A stretch of 33,825 nt of DNA from Enhydrobacter sp. (GCA_026126105.1 JAHCJV010000065.1:1-33825); one strand, 5' to 3'. Positions 1 through 11,221 are shown, counted from the stretch's first letter. Notes: a model not told the origin generated them from the sequence alone. Made by a program: numbers and translations.

Positions 1-1513
<1,513 letters not shown>

Positions 1514-1695
1514 TTCATTTCCTTGGATGCGCGACTAACGGGTCCTGCGACAAACACTCCCACGCGGCCGATTTAGACCGTTGGAAGGCTGCGAGATAAG
1601 GGTGCGGATGGGCGAACCGCCAAGATACCCTTCTACTATATGGGGCCTAAATTCAAGCTTCGATAGGCCGAGCGTCATGAAAATGCGCAGACCGG

Positions 1696-3570
1696 CTATC
1701 CGGTTTCGGAGGCCGCCACTTCCTGGTGGTGTTGTCGGGCTGCCAGGAAATGCTGCCAGTTTTCCTCCGTGGACTGCGCGGCGAAAGCTTCTTCCGCTTC
1801 GAGCAGATGGGCCGCTGCGGCCCTTCTTGCAATGAGACGATCGAAAATCCGCCGCCATCGCTCCAGCCACGCCTCGTCCTCCTTTTCGCGAAACAGCTCT
1901 CGGGCTTTGGCACGGGCACCTTGCGCAATTCCGTCCACTCCGTTGCGTTGCAGATGTTGTGCAAGTTCCCAGGCCTCAAGTTCGGCAGGCACGGTGACCT
2001 CTCCGGCTGCGGGTTCTGTTGAAGGCGGGTCGGACAGGAAATCGTGCAGCGCTCTTTCCAGCAGTCGCAGCTCGGGATTGGCGATCTTGAGCTCTTCCAC
2101 GTGGTCGAAGACAGTATGGAGCAGGAATGGCCTTTCGATCATCGCGCCGAGAAGGGCGCGCTCCTGGCGAGAGCTGTCGAGATCGCTTCCAGCCACGCGG
2201 ACGGCGGTGCCGGCGGGAAAGGGAGCGGGCTCGGCCGCCGGTCCGGCGCGCCGGAGTGGCTGCCGTGCGCCACCCTGCCATCGGGGCGAAGCCGGCGGTC
2301 GATGCGCCTTGTTCAGCCGCTCGTACATTTCGCTGCGGTAGTAGGACTGGACCGAGCTGTCGGCGATCGTCCCGACCCTGGCCAGCAGCGCGCTCCTGAT
2401 GCTCGCCCGCCGCTCGGGCGTGTCGGCAGGCTTGCCCTCGGTCTCGAGTTCCCAGACGACGTCGGCCAGCGGTCGAGCCAGCTCCAGCACCCGGCGAATC
2501 GCCTCCGGCCCACGGGCGCGGATCAGGCTGTCGGGATCCTCGCCGTTCGGCAGGGCGATAAAGCGCAGGCTCTTGCCCGGTCGCAGCAGCGGCAGGGCCC
2601 GGTCGGCGGCGCGCTGGGCCGCGCGCCGGCCGGCATTGTCGCCGTCGAAGCAGAGATAGGGCTCGTCGGCGAGCTTCCACAGCTCACCGAGCTGGCTTTC
2701 CGTCAGCGCGGTGCCGAGCGGCGCTACCGCGCCCTTGAAGCCAGCGCCGTGCAGGGCGATCACGTCCATATAGCCTTCGGCGACGATCACCGGCTGGTCC
2801 TTCGTCGACGCCACCCGGGCACGGTCGAGGCAATAAAGGTTGGCGCCTTTGTGGAAGAGGGGCGTCTCCGGCGAGTTGAGATATTTCGGCTCGCCCGCAC
2901 CCATCACCCTCCCGCCGAAAGCGATTGCCCGCCCGCGCCGGTCGTTGATCGTGAACATCACCCGGCCGCGGAACCGATCGTAGGGCTTGCGACCGCCTTC
3001 CTCGGGCTGGATGACCAGGCCGGCCTCGACCAGCTTGTCGAAGGACACGCCCTCGCGGGACATGGCGCCGAGCAGGCCCTCGCGGGAGTCGGGCGCGAAA
3101 CCCAGGCGAAAATCGTCGATCGTCTCGTCATTGAGCCCGCGCCCGCGCAGGTAATCGAGACCCTGTCGACCTGCGGGCAGGCGCAATTGCTTCTGGAACC
3201 ATCGGGCGGCTTGCTCGACGATCTCTTGCAGGGTCGAAGTGCGCTCCGACCGCTCGCGCTCCTGCGGCGTGGCGCGTGGCACCTCCAGGCCGGCTTCGCG
3301 TGCCAGCTTCTCGACCGACTCCGGGAAGGAAAGCCCCTCGGTCTTCATCAAGAAGCCGATGGCATCGCCCTTCTCGTGGCAGCCGAAGCAATAGAAAAAG
3401 CCCTTCTTGTCGTTGACCGTGAACGACGGCGTCTTCTCGTTGTGGAACGGACAGAGGCCCGTGTATTCGCTGCCCGAATGCCGCTTCAGCGCCACCTTGC
3501 GGCCGACTACGTCGGAGAGGCTGAGTCTGGCACGCAGCTCATCGAGGAAGCCGGGGGGAAGGAAGGCCAT
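1696..3570 (-). CDS. dnaG: DNA primase DnaG
   Basis: Synthesises RNA primers at the replication fork and acts with the replicative helicase. 624 aa, the normal family length. The N-terminal CHC2 zinc-binding module is visible (C40-x2-H43 ... C61-x2-C64 in CPFHNEKTPSF and FFYCFGCHEKGD). The primase core follows, then the TOPRIM domain with EGYMDV and the metal-binding FDGDNAGRRAA motif, then a C-terminal helicase-interacting region that is variable. The ATG at 3570 (MAFLPPGFLDELRARLSLSD) matches how alphaproteobacterial DnaG begins. An in-frame ATG at 3594 is less likely because it lacks a ribosome binding site. It lies upstream of rpoD on the same strand, the conserved macromolecular-synthesis arrangement. 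Here yqeY is separated from it by a TfoX-N gene and an oppositely oriented MFS gene. Confidence 0.97.
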   Translation of the reverse strand: MAFLPPGFLDELRARLSLSDVVGRKVALKRHSGSEYTGLCPFHNEKTPSFTVNDKKGFFYCFGCHEKGDAIGFLMKTEGLSFPESVEKLAREAGLEVPRATPQERERSERTSTLQEIVEQAARWFQKQLRLPAGRQGLDYLRGRGLNDETIDDFRLGFAPDSREGLLGAMSREGVSFDKLVEAGLVIQPEEGGRKPYDRFRGRVMFTINDRRGRAIAFGGRVMGAGEPKYLNSPETPLFHKGANLYCLDRARVASTKDQPVIVAEGYMDVIALHGAGFKGAVAPLGTALTESQLGELWKLADEPYLCFDGDNAGRRAAQRAADRALPLLRPGKSLRFIALPNGEDPDSLIRARGPEAIRRVLELARPLADVVWELETEGKPADTPERRASIRSALLARVGTIADSSVQSYYRSEMYERLNKAHRPPASPRWQGGARQPLRRAGPAAEPAPFPAGTAVRVAGSDLDSSRQERALLGAMIERPFLLHTVFDHVEELKIANPELRLLERALHDFLSDPPSTEPAAGEVTVPAELEAWELAQHLQRNGVDGIAQGARAKARELFREKEDEAWLERWRRIFDRLIARRAAAAHLLEAEEAFAAQSTEENWQHFLAARQHHQEVAASETG

Positions 3571-3628
3571 TGTCTGACTGTAATCGCCTCTCATCGCGGG
3601 CGTGAGGGGGTGTCGCGGGGATAAAGCG

Positions 3629-3994
3629 CTATCGTCTGGCTCCCCCCGTGCGGCGCTTCGCCGGCTTGGCCGGCAAGGTCGCGACGTAGCTCAGGCCACG
3701 CTCCACCCATTTGCGCAAGGCCGCTGCCGTCCGGTAGCCCTCCGGTGCGACACGCACGAAACCCGTCATCGGCCGGCCGGCCATAATCATGGGTTTCACG
3801 TGCTGTTCCGTCAGCACCCGCTCCTGGACATCGGCACCGACGCGGACCATCAGGCCGCCGCGCCCGCTTGCCACGACGCACATGTTGCCGCCCACCATGA
3901 AGACCAGGCCGCCCATCATCCTGCGTTCGACGACATCGTGCCGGTCACTCAGGAGAATGCGAATGCCGTCGGCGGCCCGATTATCATAGGGCAT
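3629..3994 (-). CDS. TfoX N-terminal domain family protein
   Basis: 121-aa protein spanning one TfoX_N domain. It shows the family pattern: RRMMGGLVFMVGGNMCV, then LMVRVGAD, then GRPMTGFVRVAPEGY, and ends with a helix KWVERGLSYVATLPAK and a short basic tail. TfoX/Sxy is a competence regulator in gammaproteobacteria. Stand-alone N-domain proteins like this one are common in alphaproteobacteria and have no established role, so competence should not be assumed. The ATG at 3994 fits the usual M-x-Y-D start of the family. It ends 58 bases before dnaG begins on the same strand, so read-through into dnaG is possible. Confidence 0.85.
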   Translation of the reverse strand: MPYDNRAADGIRILLSDRHDVVERRMMGGLVFMVGGNMCVVASGRGGLMVRVGADVQERVLTEQHVKPMIMAGRPMTGFVRVAPEGYRTAAALRKWVERGLSYVATLPAKPAKRRTGGARR

Positions 3995-4080
3995 GCGCGA
4001 TCACCCACGCCGGCTGGTCGGTTGCTGCTATATAGACGAGCAAAGGATGCGCGTCACGCATCCGACAACGCACGCTGACA

Positions 4081-5373
4081 ATGCCAAGGCTCTTCCTGCA
4101 GACAGGCACCTTTCGATCGCTGGCCAACTATAATTACCGGCTCTGGGCGGGCGGCGCGATCGTCTCGAACGTCGGCACATGGATGCAGCGCGTCGCCCAG
4201 GACTGGCTGGTTCTCACCCAGCTCACCGACAACAGCGCGAGTGCGCTGGGCGTCGTCATGGCGCTGCAGTTTGGGCCGCAAATGCTGATGTTGCCGTTGA
4301 GCGGATTTGCCGCCGATTTCTTCGACAGGCGCAAGCTCTTGATGGTTACGCAGGCTCTGATGGGCCTTTGCGCTCTTGGTTTGGGCCTGCTCACGATCAC
4401 GGGCATGGTCGAACTCTGGCATGTCTACGTGTTCGCCTTTCTGCATGGCTGTACCGCGGCCTTCGATGCGCCCGCGCGGCAAACATTCGTTTCTGATCTC
4501 GTCGGCGAGACCGACCTGCCGAACGCCGTCGCGCTCAACTCCACCTCTTTCAATGCGGCGCGCATGGTCGGCCCCGCCCTTGCGGGCCTGCTGATCGCCG
4601 GCGTCGGAACGGGTTGGGCTTTCCTCGCAAACGCGCTTTCGTTTGGCGGCGTACTCTGTTCGCTGACATTCCTGCGCCTGGGCGATCTGCATCCGAACCG
4701 GCGGGCCGTCCGCGCGCCCGGCGGCTTCGTCGCCGGCTTCCGCTATGTCTGGAACCGGCCCGATCTGCGGGCGATTCTTCTCATGCTGTTCCTGATCGGC
4801 ACGTTCGGCATGAATTTCCCGATCTTCATCTCGACAATGGCGGTCACCGTCTTTCACGCCGACGCCGGAGGATACGGGCTCCTGGCGTCGATGCTGGCGA
4901 TCGGAACCATAGCGGGTGCGCTGTTGGCCGCGGGCCGCGAGAAGCCGCGCATCGAACTCCTGCTGTCCGGCTCCGCGGTCTTTGCAGTCGGCTGCACGCT
5001 GGCGGCGGTCATGCCCAACTATTGGCTGTTCGGTCTGGCTTTGGTCCTCATCGGCGTTTCAGCACTCACCGTCACCAACTCGAGCAACAGCCTGATGCAG
5101 CTATCGACCGAGCCCGCCATGCGGGGCCGGGTGATGGCCATCCGGCTCGCAATTGCACTCGGCGGCACGCCGGTCGGCGCACCGGTCGTGGGCTGGGTCG
5201 CCGACCGGTTCGGGCCGCGCTGGGCACTCGGCGTTGGCGCCGCAGCGGGTCTGTCAGCGGCTGCCGTCATCATCCACTACCTTGTGAAGCACCGGCGCCT
5301 GCGTCTGCGCGTCACGGGCGGGCGCCCGAGCCTAAGCATGGATGAGGGCGAACCATTCTCTCTTCCGAGGTAG
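4081..5373 (+). CDS. MFS transporter, EntS / MFS_3-like
   Basis: 430-aa inner-membrane protein of the major facilitator superfamily. The start FRSLANYNYRLWAGGAIVSNVGTWMQRVAQDWLV is typical of the MFS_3 (enterobactin exporter EntS-like) group. The family's loop 2-3 motif appears as DFFDRRKLL. About twelve hydrophobic segments alternate with short loops, and the short tail is basic then acidic. The substrate cannot be deduced. The gene points opposite to its flanking genes (TfoX-N and yqeY), so it is its own transcription unit inserted in the yqeY-dnaG-rpoD neighbourhood. A TATATA sequence about 50 bases upstream may belong to its promoter. No strong ribosome binding site is seen before the ATG, so the start is slightly uncertain. 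Confidence 0.88.
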   Translation: MPRLFLQTGTFRSLANYNYRLWAGGAIVSNVGTWMQRVAQDWLVLTQLTDNSASALGVVMALQFGPQMLMLPLSGFAADFFDRRKLLMVTQALMGLCALGLGLLTITGMVELWHVYVFAFLHGCTAAFDAPARQTFVSDLVGETDLPNAVALNSTSFNAARMVGPALAGLLIAGVGTGWAFLANALSFGGVLCSLTFLRLGDLHPNRRAVRAPGGFVAGFRYVWNRPDLRAILLMLFLIGTFGMNFPIFISTMAVTVFHADAGGYGLLASMLAIGTIAGALLAAGREKPRIELLLSGSAVFAVGCTLAAVMPNYWLFGLALVLIGVSALTVTNSSNSLMQLSTEPAMRGRVMAIRLAIALGGTPVGAPVVGWVADRFGPRWALGVGAAAGLSAAAVIIHYLVKHRRLRLRVTGGRPSLSMDEGEPFSLPR

Positions 5374-5402
5374 GAGGGGCGCGGGACGCCGGTTGGAGCG
5401 GC

Positions 5403-5861
5403 CTAGCCTGCCAGAGTCTTCTTCACCACCGCCGAGGCTTTGGCGAAGTCCATCTGCCCGACGTACTTGCTCTTCAAGGCGGCCATCACGCCGCCCATGT
5501 CCTTGATCGAGGTGGCGCCTGCGGCCTTGATGGCGTCGTCGACAGCAGCCTGAACCGCAGCCTCGTCCATCTGCCGCGGCAGGAAGCGCTCGATCACGGC
5601 AATCTCGGCCTTTTCCTTCTCGGCGAGCTCGGGGCGCCCGCCCTTTTCATAGAGCGCGATCGATTCGTTCCGCTGTTTTATCATGCCCTGCATCATCGAC
5701 AGGATCCTGTCGTCGGCCACGCCCTCCCGGCTGGCCTCCGTTCGGGCCGCGATGTCGACGTCCTTGAGCTTGGCCAGGATCAGGCGGATGGTGCCGAGAG
5801 ACGCCGTGTCGCGTGCGCGCATGGCCTCCTTCATTGCCTCGTTGAGCGTGTCGCGCAGCAT
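5403..5861 (-). CDS. GatB/YqeY domain protein
   Basis: 152-aa protein made entirely of the YqeY domain, which is related to the C-terminal tRNA-binding tail of GatB (Asp/Glu-tRNA amidotransferase subunit B). The stand-alone protein's function is unknown. Visible family features are the N-terminal helix LRDTLNEAMKEAMRARD, then LGTIRLILAKLKDVDI, the motif AEIAVIERFLPRQMDE, and the C-terminal KDMGGVMAALKSKYVGQMD. The open frame continues upstream to 6188, but the ATG at 5861 matches the usual N-terminus and length. The gene is divergent from carA, with 184 bases between the two starts. The carAB / yqeY / dnaG / rpoD neighbourhood recurs in alphaproteobacteria. Confidence 0.93.
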   Translation of the reverse strand: MLRDTLNEAMKEAMRARDTASLGTIRLILAKLKDVDIAARTEASREGVADDRILSMMQGMIKQRNESIALYEKGGRPELAEKEKAEIAVIERFLPRQMDEAAVQAAVDDAIKAAGATSIKDMGGVMAALKSKYVGQMDFAKASAVVKKTLAG

Positions 5862-6045
5862 GATTGCATCCCAATAGCGGAAGAGGCGGAAACTAATCGT
5901 CTCGATTGCTGTTGGCAAAGCAAATAAGTTATTGAAAAGGCTTAGGAATTGGCATCCAGCCGCGCCTTGACCCTGTGCGACGGCGCGGTTACAACCCGCG
6001 CGGCCCGGGCTGACCTCCTGCGGGCCGCTAAAACGGAACAGCATC

Positions 6046-7233
6046 ATGACCTCACCAAAAACCGCCGGCGCCGAGACCGCCGCGCCGCGTTGGGCCACGG
6101 CCGCGCTCGTATTGGGCGACGGCGCCGTATTCTGGGGCAAGGGCGTCGGAGCCGCGCGACAGGCCGTCGGCGAGGTCTGCTTCAACACCTCGATGACGGG
6201 CTATCAGGAGATCATCACCGATCCGTCCTATGCCGGCCAGATCATCACCTTCACCTTTCCCCATGTCGGCAACGTCGGCACCAACCTCGAGGACATCGAA
6301 AGCATCAACCCTGCCGCCCGAGGCGTGGTGCTGCGCGGCGACATCACGGAGCCGGCCAATTGGCGCAATGCGAAGCCATTCGACGACTGGTTGAAGAGCC
6401 ACAATCTGCCCGGCATCTGCGGCGTCGACACACGTGAAATCACCCGCCGCGTCCGCGACGGCGGAGCCCCCAACGGCGTGGTCGTCCATGCGCCGGACGG
6501 AAAGTTCGACATTCCGGCGCTTACGAAGACGGCGCGCGACTGGCCCGGCCTCGACGGCATGGACCTCGCTATCGACGTCTCGACCAAGCAGACCTACCAC
6601 TGGAACGAGACGACCTGGGCCCTGGGCAAGGGCTACGGCACGCTCGACAAACCTCGCTACCATGTCGTCGCGGTCGACTACGGCGCCAAGCGCAACATCC
6701 TGCGCTGCCTCGCCAACACCGGCTGCAAGGTGACGGTCGTGCCGGCCACGGCCACGGCCGAGGATATCCTGCGCCACAAGCCGGATGGCGTGTTCCTGTC
6801 CAACGGCCCCGGCGATCCGGCGGCCACGGGCACCTACGCCGTGCCGGCGATCCAGGGCGTGCTCGATGCCAAGGTGCCGCTGTTCGGCATTTGCCTGGGC
6901 CACCAGATGCTGGCGCTGGCGATCGGCGGCAAGACCGCGAAGATGACGCGCGGCCACCGCGGCGCCAACCAGCCGGTGAAGGACCTCACCACCGGCAAGG
7001 TCGAGATCACCTCGCAGAACCACGGCTTCTGCGTCCTGCCCGAGTCGCTGCCGGCCAACGCCGAGGTCACGCACGTCTCGCTGTTCGACGGCGTCAACGA
7101 AGGCCTGCGGCTGACCGACAAGCCGGCCTTCTCGGTGCAGTACCATCCCGAAGCGTCGCCCGGCCCTGAAGACAGCCACTATCTCTTCGACCGCTTTGTC
7201 GATCTGATCGACAAGAGCAAGGCGGGAAAGTGA
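6046..7233 (+). CDS. carA: carbamoyl-phosphate synthase small (glutaminase) subunit
   Basis: Hydrolyses glutamine and channels ammonia to CarB for carbamoyl phosphate, the precursor of arginine and pyrimidines. 395 aa, full length. The N-terminal CarA domain includes FNTSMTGYQEIITDPSY (about residues 46-62) and GICGVDTREITRRVR. The class I glutamine amidotransferase domain has the nucleophile Cys283 in FGICLGHQ, plus His367 and Glu369 in VQYHPEA, so the catalytic triad is intact. The ATG at 6046 follows GGAACAGC, an acceptable ribosome binding site. carB follows after 110 bases that hold an inverted-repeat element, a larger gap than is usual for carAB. Confidence 0.97.
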   Translation: MTSPKTAGAETAAPRWATAALVLGDGAVFWGKGVGAARQAVGEVCFNTSMTGYQEIITDPSYAGQIITFTFPHVGNVGTNLEDIESINPAARGVVLRGDITEPANWRNAKPFDDWLKSHNLPGICGVDTREITRRVRDGGAPNGVVVHAPDGKFDIPALTKTARDWPGLDGMDLAIDVSTKQTYHWNETTWALGKGYGTLDKPRYHVVAVDYGAKRNILRCLANTGCKVTVVPATATAEDILRHKPDGVFLSNGPGDPAATGTYAVPAIQGVLDAKVPLFGICLGHQMLALAIGGKTAKMTRGHRGANQPVKDLTTGKVEITSQNHGFCVLPESLPANAEVTHVSLFDGVNEGLRLTDKPAFSVQYHPEASPGPEDSHYLFDRFVDLIDKSKAGK

Positions 7234-7245
7234 TGCTGGCCACTC

Positions 7246-7334
7246 GTCATCCTGAGCGCAGCGAAGGATCCAGCGCTAACAACAAAGGTGTTCTCTGGAG
7301 CGGCCGTGAGGTCCTTCGCTGCGCCCAGGACGAC
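7246..7334. repeat. imperfect inverted repeat (REP/MITE-like) between carA and carB
   Basis: Left arm 7246-7271 (GTCATCCTGAGCGCAGCGAA then GGATCC) and right arm 7310-7334 read on the minus strand (GTCGTCCTGGGCGCAGCGAA then GGACC) are about 85-90% identical, with a 38-base centre. From memory, the CATCCTGAGCGCAGCGAAGG core is a dispersed extragenic element in many alphaproteobacterial genomes. Its minus-strand translation contains the GSFAALRMT string often found in spurious ORFs. Transcribed, it would fold into a long hairpin between the two car genes, where it could act as a processing, attenuation or stability element. No transposase is encoded. Confidence 0.8.
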
Positions 7335-7343
7335 AGTTAAATC

Positions 7344-10300
7344 ATGCCCAAACGCACCGACATCAAATCCATCCTCGTCATCGGCGCCGGGCCGATCGTC
7401 ATCGGCCAAGCCTGCGAGTTCGATTACTCCGGCGTGCAGGCGTGCAAGGCGCTGAAGGCCGAAGGCTACCGGGTGATCCTGGTGAACTCGAACCCGGCGA
7501 CGATCATGACCGATCCCGGGCTCGCCGACGCGACCTACATAGAGCCGATCACGCCCGACATGGTGGCGCGCATCATCGCCAAGGAGAAGCCGGACGCGGT
7601 GCTGCCGACGATGGGTGGCCAGACGGCGCTGAATACGGCGATGGCGCTGCATCGCGATGGGCGGCTGGCCAAGCTCGGCGTCGAGCTGATCGGCGCCAAC
7701 GCCGAGGCGATCGACAAGGCCGAGGACCGCCTGCTGTTCCGCGATGCCATGACGAAGATCGGGCTCGAATCGCCCAAGAGCGAGGTCGTGCACAATCGCG
7801 AGGAGGCGAGCAGGGCGCTGGACCTCGTCGGCCTGCCGGCGATCATCCGCCCCTCGTTCACGCTCGGCGGCACCGGCGGCGGCATCGCCTACAACCGCGA
7901 CGAGTTTTTCGAGATCGTGCAGGGCGGCCTCGAAGCCTCGCCGACGACCGAGGTGCTGGTCGAGGAGTCCGTGCTCGGCTGGAAAGAGTACGAGATGGAG
8001 GTCGTTCGCGACCGCAACGACAACTGCATCATCATCTGCTCGATCGAGAACGTCGATCCGATGGGCATCCACACCGGCGACTCGGTCACCGTCGCGCCGG
8101 CGCTGACGCTCACCGACAAGGAATACCAGATCATGCGCAACGCCTCGATCGCGTGCCTGCGCGAGATCGGGGTCGATACCGGCGGATCGAACGTGCAGTT
8201 CGCCGTGAATCCGCAGAACGGCCGCATGGTCGTGATCGAAATGAACCCGCGCGTCTCGCGCTCCTCGGCGCTGGCGTCGAAGGCCACCGGCTTTCCCATC
8301 GCCAAGGTCGCCGCGCGCCTGGCGGTGGGCTACACGCTCGACGAACTGGTCAACGACATCACCGGCACGCCGGCCTCCTTCGAGCCGACGATCGACTACG
8401 TCGTCACCAAGATCCCCCGCTTCGCCTTCGAGAAGTTCCCCGGCGCCGAGCCGTCGCTGACGACCTCGATGAAGAGCGTCGGCGAGGCGATGTCGATCGG
8501 CCGCAACTTCCAGGAGTCGCTGCAGAAGGCGCTGCGCTCGATGGAGACCGGCCTCACCGGTCTGAACGAGATCGAGATCAAGGGGGCGCCCGACAAGTCC
8601 GCTATCGTAGGGGCTCTGTCGCGGCCGACACCGGACCGGATCCTCGTGATCGCGCAGGCTTTTCGGCACGGCCTTTCGGTCGAGGAGGTCGCGCAGGCGT
8701 CGAAATTCGAGCCGTGGTTCCTGCGCCAGATCGAGCAGCTGGTGAATGCGAGGCGGTAATCCGCAAGGACGGCCTGCCCAAGGAAGGCAAGGCCCTGCTC
8801 GAGCTCAAGAAGAAGGGCTTCTCGGACGACCGGCTGGGGGAGCTCGCCAATCTGTCGTCGAGCGAGGTCGCCAAGCGCCGCCGGGCGCTCGGCGTCCGCC
8901 CTGTCTACAAGCGCATCGACACCTGCGCCGCCGAGTTCGAATCGCACACGCCCTATCTCTATTCCTGCTACGAAGGGGACGGACACCGCCCGGCACAGTG
9001 CGAGGCAGAGCCGAGCGACAGGAAGAAGATCATCATCCTGGGCGGCGGGCCGAACCGCATCGGGCAGGGCATCGAGTTCGACTATTGCTGCGTCCACGCG
9101 GTCTACGCCCTGCGCGATGCCGGCTACGAGACCATCATGGTCAACTGCAATCCGGAGACCGTGTCGACCGACTACGACACCAGCGACCGCCTTTACTTCG
9201 AGCCGCTGACGGCGGAGGACGTTATCGAGCTGGTCGAAGTCGAGCGCCGCTCCGGCGAGCTGCTGGGTCTGATCGTGCAGTTCGGCGGCCAGACGCCGCT
9301 CAAGCTGGCCAAGCCGCTCGAGGCCGCCGGCATTCCGATCCTTGGCACCTCGCCCGACGCGATCGACCTCGCGGAAGATCGCGAGCGCTTTCAGAAGCTC
9401 ATCCACAAGCTGGCGCTGCGCCAGCCGGAGAACGGCACGGCGACATCCGAAGTGCAGGCAATCAAGATTGCCGAGACGATCGGCTACCCTGTCGTCATCC
9501 GCCCATCCTATGTGCTCGGCGGCCGCGCCATGCAGATCGTCTACGACCTGGATGCGCTGCAGCGGTACATGCGCGACGCGGTGAAAGTCTCGGGCGCGAA
9601 TCCGGTTCTGATCGACTCTTACCTGCGTGACGCGATCGAGGTCGATGTCGACGCGCTTGCCGACAAGGACCAGAACGTCTTCGTTGCCGGCATCATGGAG
9701 CATATCGAGGAGGCCGGAATCCATTCCGGCGATTCGGCTTGCTCGCTTCCCCCTTATTCGTTGCCGAACAAGATCATCACCGAGATCGAGCGACAGACAG
9801 AAGCAATGGCCAAGGCGCTGCAGGTCGTCGGGCTGATGAACGTGCAGTACGCCGTAAAGGACGGCGATGTTTACGTGCTCGAGGTCAATCCACGCGCCAG
9901 CCGTACCGTGCCCTTCGTTGCCAAGGCGACCGGGCAGCCGATCGCCAAGTTCGCCGCCCGCCTGATGGCTGGCGAATCGCTGAAGAGCCTCGCCATCAAG
10001 AAGAACCGGGGCAAGCATGTCGCGGTAAAGGAAGCTGTGTTCCCGTTCGCACGCTTTCCCGGCATCGACGTGATCCTCGGGCCCGAGATGCGCTCGACGG
10101 GCGAGGTCATGGGGCTGGACCAGGATTTCGGCCGCGCCTTCGCCAAGAGCCAGTTGGGGGCCGGGAGCAAGGTGCCTGTCGGCGGCCAGGTCTTCGTCTC
10201 GGTCAAGGACCAGGACAAGGCGGCGCTGGTGAAGCCGGTGAAGCGGCTGGTGGAGCTCGGCTTCAAGGTCGTGGCGACCGGTGGCACGGCCGACTTCCTC

Positions 10301-10585
10301 GCCAAGCACGGCATCGTCTCGCAGCGTGTGAACAAGGTGCTGCAAGGCCGGCCGCACATCGTAGACCTGATGAAAGACGGCAAGATCCAGCTGGTTTTCA
10401 ATACGGTGGACGGCGCTTCGGCACTGACCGACAGCTTCACGTTGCGACGGACCGCGTTGATGAACAAGATCGCGTATTATACCACCGTGGCCGGAGCCAA
10501 GGCCTCGGTCGAGGGGATTGCCGCCGTGAATGCCGGGGCGCTCGACGTGGCGCCGCTGCAATCCTACTTCAAGAGCACATTCTAG
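7344..10585 (+). pseudogene. carB: carbamoyl-phosphate synthase large subunit, frameshifted by one missing base
   Basis: Two frames together encode a complete CarB of about 1080 aa, the normal length. 7344-8759 gives residues 1-471: the carboxy-phosphate half, with SILVIGAGPIVIGQ, the ATP-grasp motif RPSFTLGGTGGG and EMNPRVSRSSALASKATGFPIA. From about 8750 the -1 frame continues to 10585: oligomerisation region, then the carbamate-phosphorylating half (IILGGGPNRIGQGIEFDY, RPSYVLGGRAM, EVNPRASRTVPFVAKATG), then the C-terminal MGS-like allosteric domain (VFVSVKDQDK ... KVVATGGTADFL). Adding one G in GCGAGG at 8748-8753 restores ...QLVNA-EAVIRKDGLPKEG. The second half has no ATG, GTG or TTG start or ribosome binding site near the junction and no slippery heptamer is seen, so a split gene or programmed shift is unlikely. 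Because the enzyme is usually essential for pyrimidine synthesis, a sequencing or assembly error is the likeliest cause. Confidence 0.93.
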
Positions 10586-10679
10586 CCCGGACGCTTCGCC
10601 GCGCTTTGAGGGCGCCTCGGCAACCATGGTGCGCGGTTGGGCGTTGACGCCGCTCGATTGATTGGGGACGATTGCCGCC

Positions 10680-11153
10680 ATGGAAAAAGTGCCGATGACG
10701 GCCGAGGGGCTGAAGAGTCTCGAGGACGAGTTGAAGACCCTGAAGAGCGTGGAGCGGCCGGCGATCATCAAGGCGATCGCCGCGGCGCGCGAACACGGCG
10801 ACCTCTCGGAGAATGCCGAATATACGTCTGCCCGGGAGAAGCAGGGCTTCATCGAGGGCCGCATCATGGAGGTCGAGGACATCATCTCGCGCGCCGAGGT
10901 GATCGACTTTTCCAAGTTGACCGGCAAGACTGTCAAATTCGGCGCCACGGTTCAGCTCGCCGACGAGGACACCGAAGAGAAGGTGAAATACCAGATCGTC
11001 GGACCCTATGAGGCGGACCTTGCCAAGCAGCGCATCTCGGTAACCTCCCCCATCGGACGGGCGCTCATTGGCAAGACTGTCGGTGACACCGTCGAGGTCC
11101 AGACGCCGCGCGGCGCACGTTCCTACGAAGTCGTCGGCGTTCAGTTCAAATAG
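10680..11153 (+). CDS. greA: transcription elongation factor GreA
   Basis: Rescues backtracked RNA polymerase by stimulating cleavage of the nascent RNA through the secondary channel. 157 aa, the normal length. The N-terminal coiled coil carries the tip motif EHGDLSENAEYTSAREKQ with the conserved acidic residues. The C-terminal FKBP-like domain ends with SPIGRALIGKTVGDTVEVQTP and EVVGVQF. The ATG at 10680 (MEKVPMTAEGL) is the standard start, preceded by GGGGACG. An in-frame TTG at 10662 would add six residues and is less likely. The gene lies 94 bases after carB on the same strand and is convergent with yciB. A small hairpin (GCGGGA/TCCCGC, 11184-11199) sits in the gap and has no T-tract. Confidence 0.97.
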   Translation: MEKVPMTAEGLKSLEDELKTLKSVERPAIIKAIAAAREHGDLSENAEYTSAREKQGFIEGRIMEVEDIISRAEVIDFSKLTGKTVKFGATVQLADEDTEEKVKYQIVGPYEADLAKQRISVTSPIGRALIGKTVGDTVEVQTPRGARSYEVVGVQFK

Positions 11154-11221
11154 CCGCGGGCCGGACCACGCCGGCACCAAGGTGCGGGAGCAGTCCCGCG
11201 GGATGTGCGCGGTCGGTGCTG

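Noticed and set aside
2044..3624. 526-codon plus-strand open frame opposite dnaG
   Set aside because: The minus strand encodes complete DnaG with zinc and TOPRIM motifs. The plus frame is a shadow.
7179..8669. Long minus-strand open frame (496 codons) opposite carB
   Set aside because: It is a shadow of the GC-rich carB coding strand. It is highly Arg/His/Asp-rich and its C-terminal end is the translated intergenic repeat (GSFAALRMT), a known sign of a spurious ORF.
8744..8760. Programmed -1 ribosomal frameshift in carB
   Set aside because: No X-XXY-YYZ slippery heptamer, no upstream Shine-Dalgarno-like stimulator and no obvious downstream stem. Insertion of one base gives a perfect family sequence, so an indel or read error is simpler.
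8396..10948. 850-codon minus-strand open frame opposite carB and greA
   Set aside because: The opposite strand carries unmistakable CarB and GreA sequence. The frame is an antisense artefact of high GC at third codon positions.
11184..11199. GCGGGA/TCCCGC hairpin between convergent greA and yciB as a terminator
   Set aside because: The stem is only six base pairs with no T-tract on either strand, so it is not strong enough to list as a terminator.
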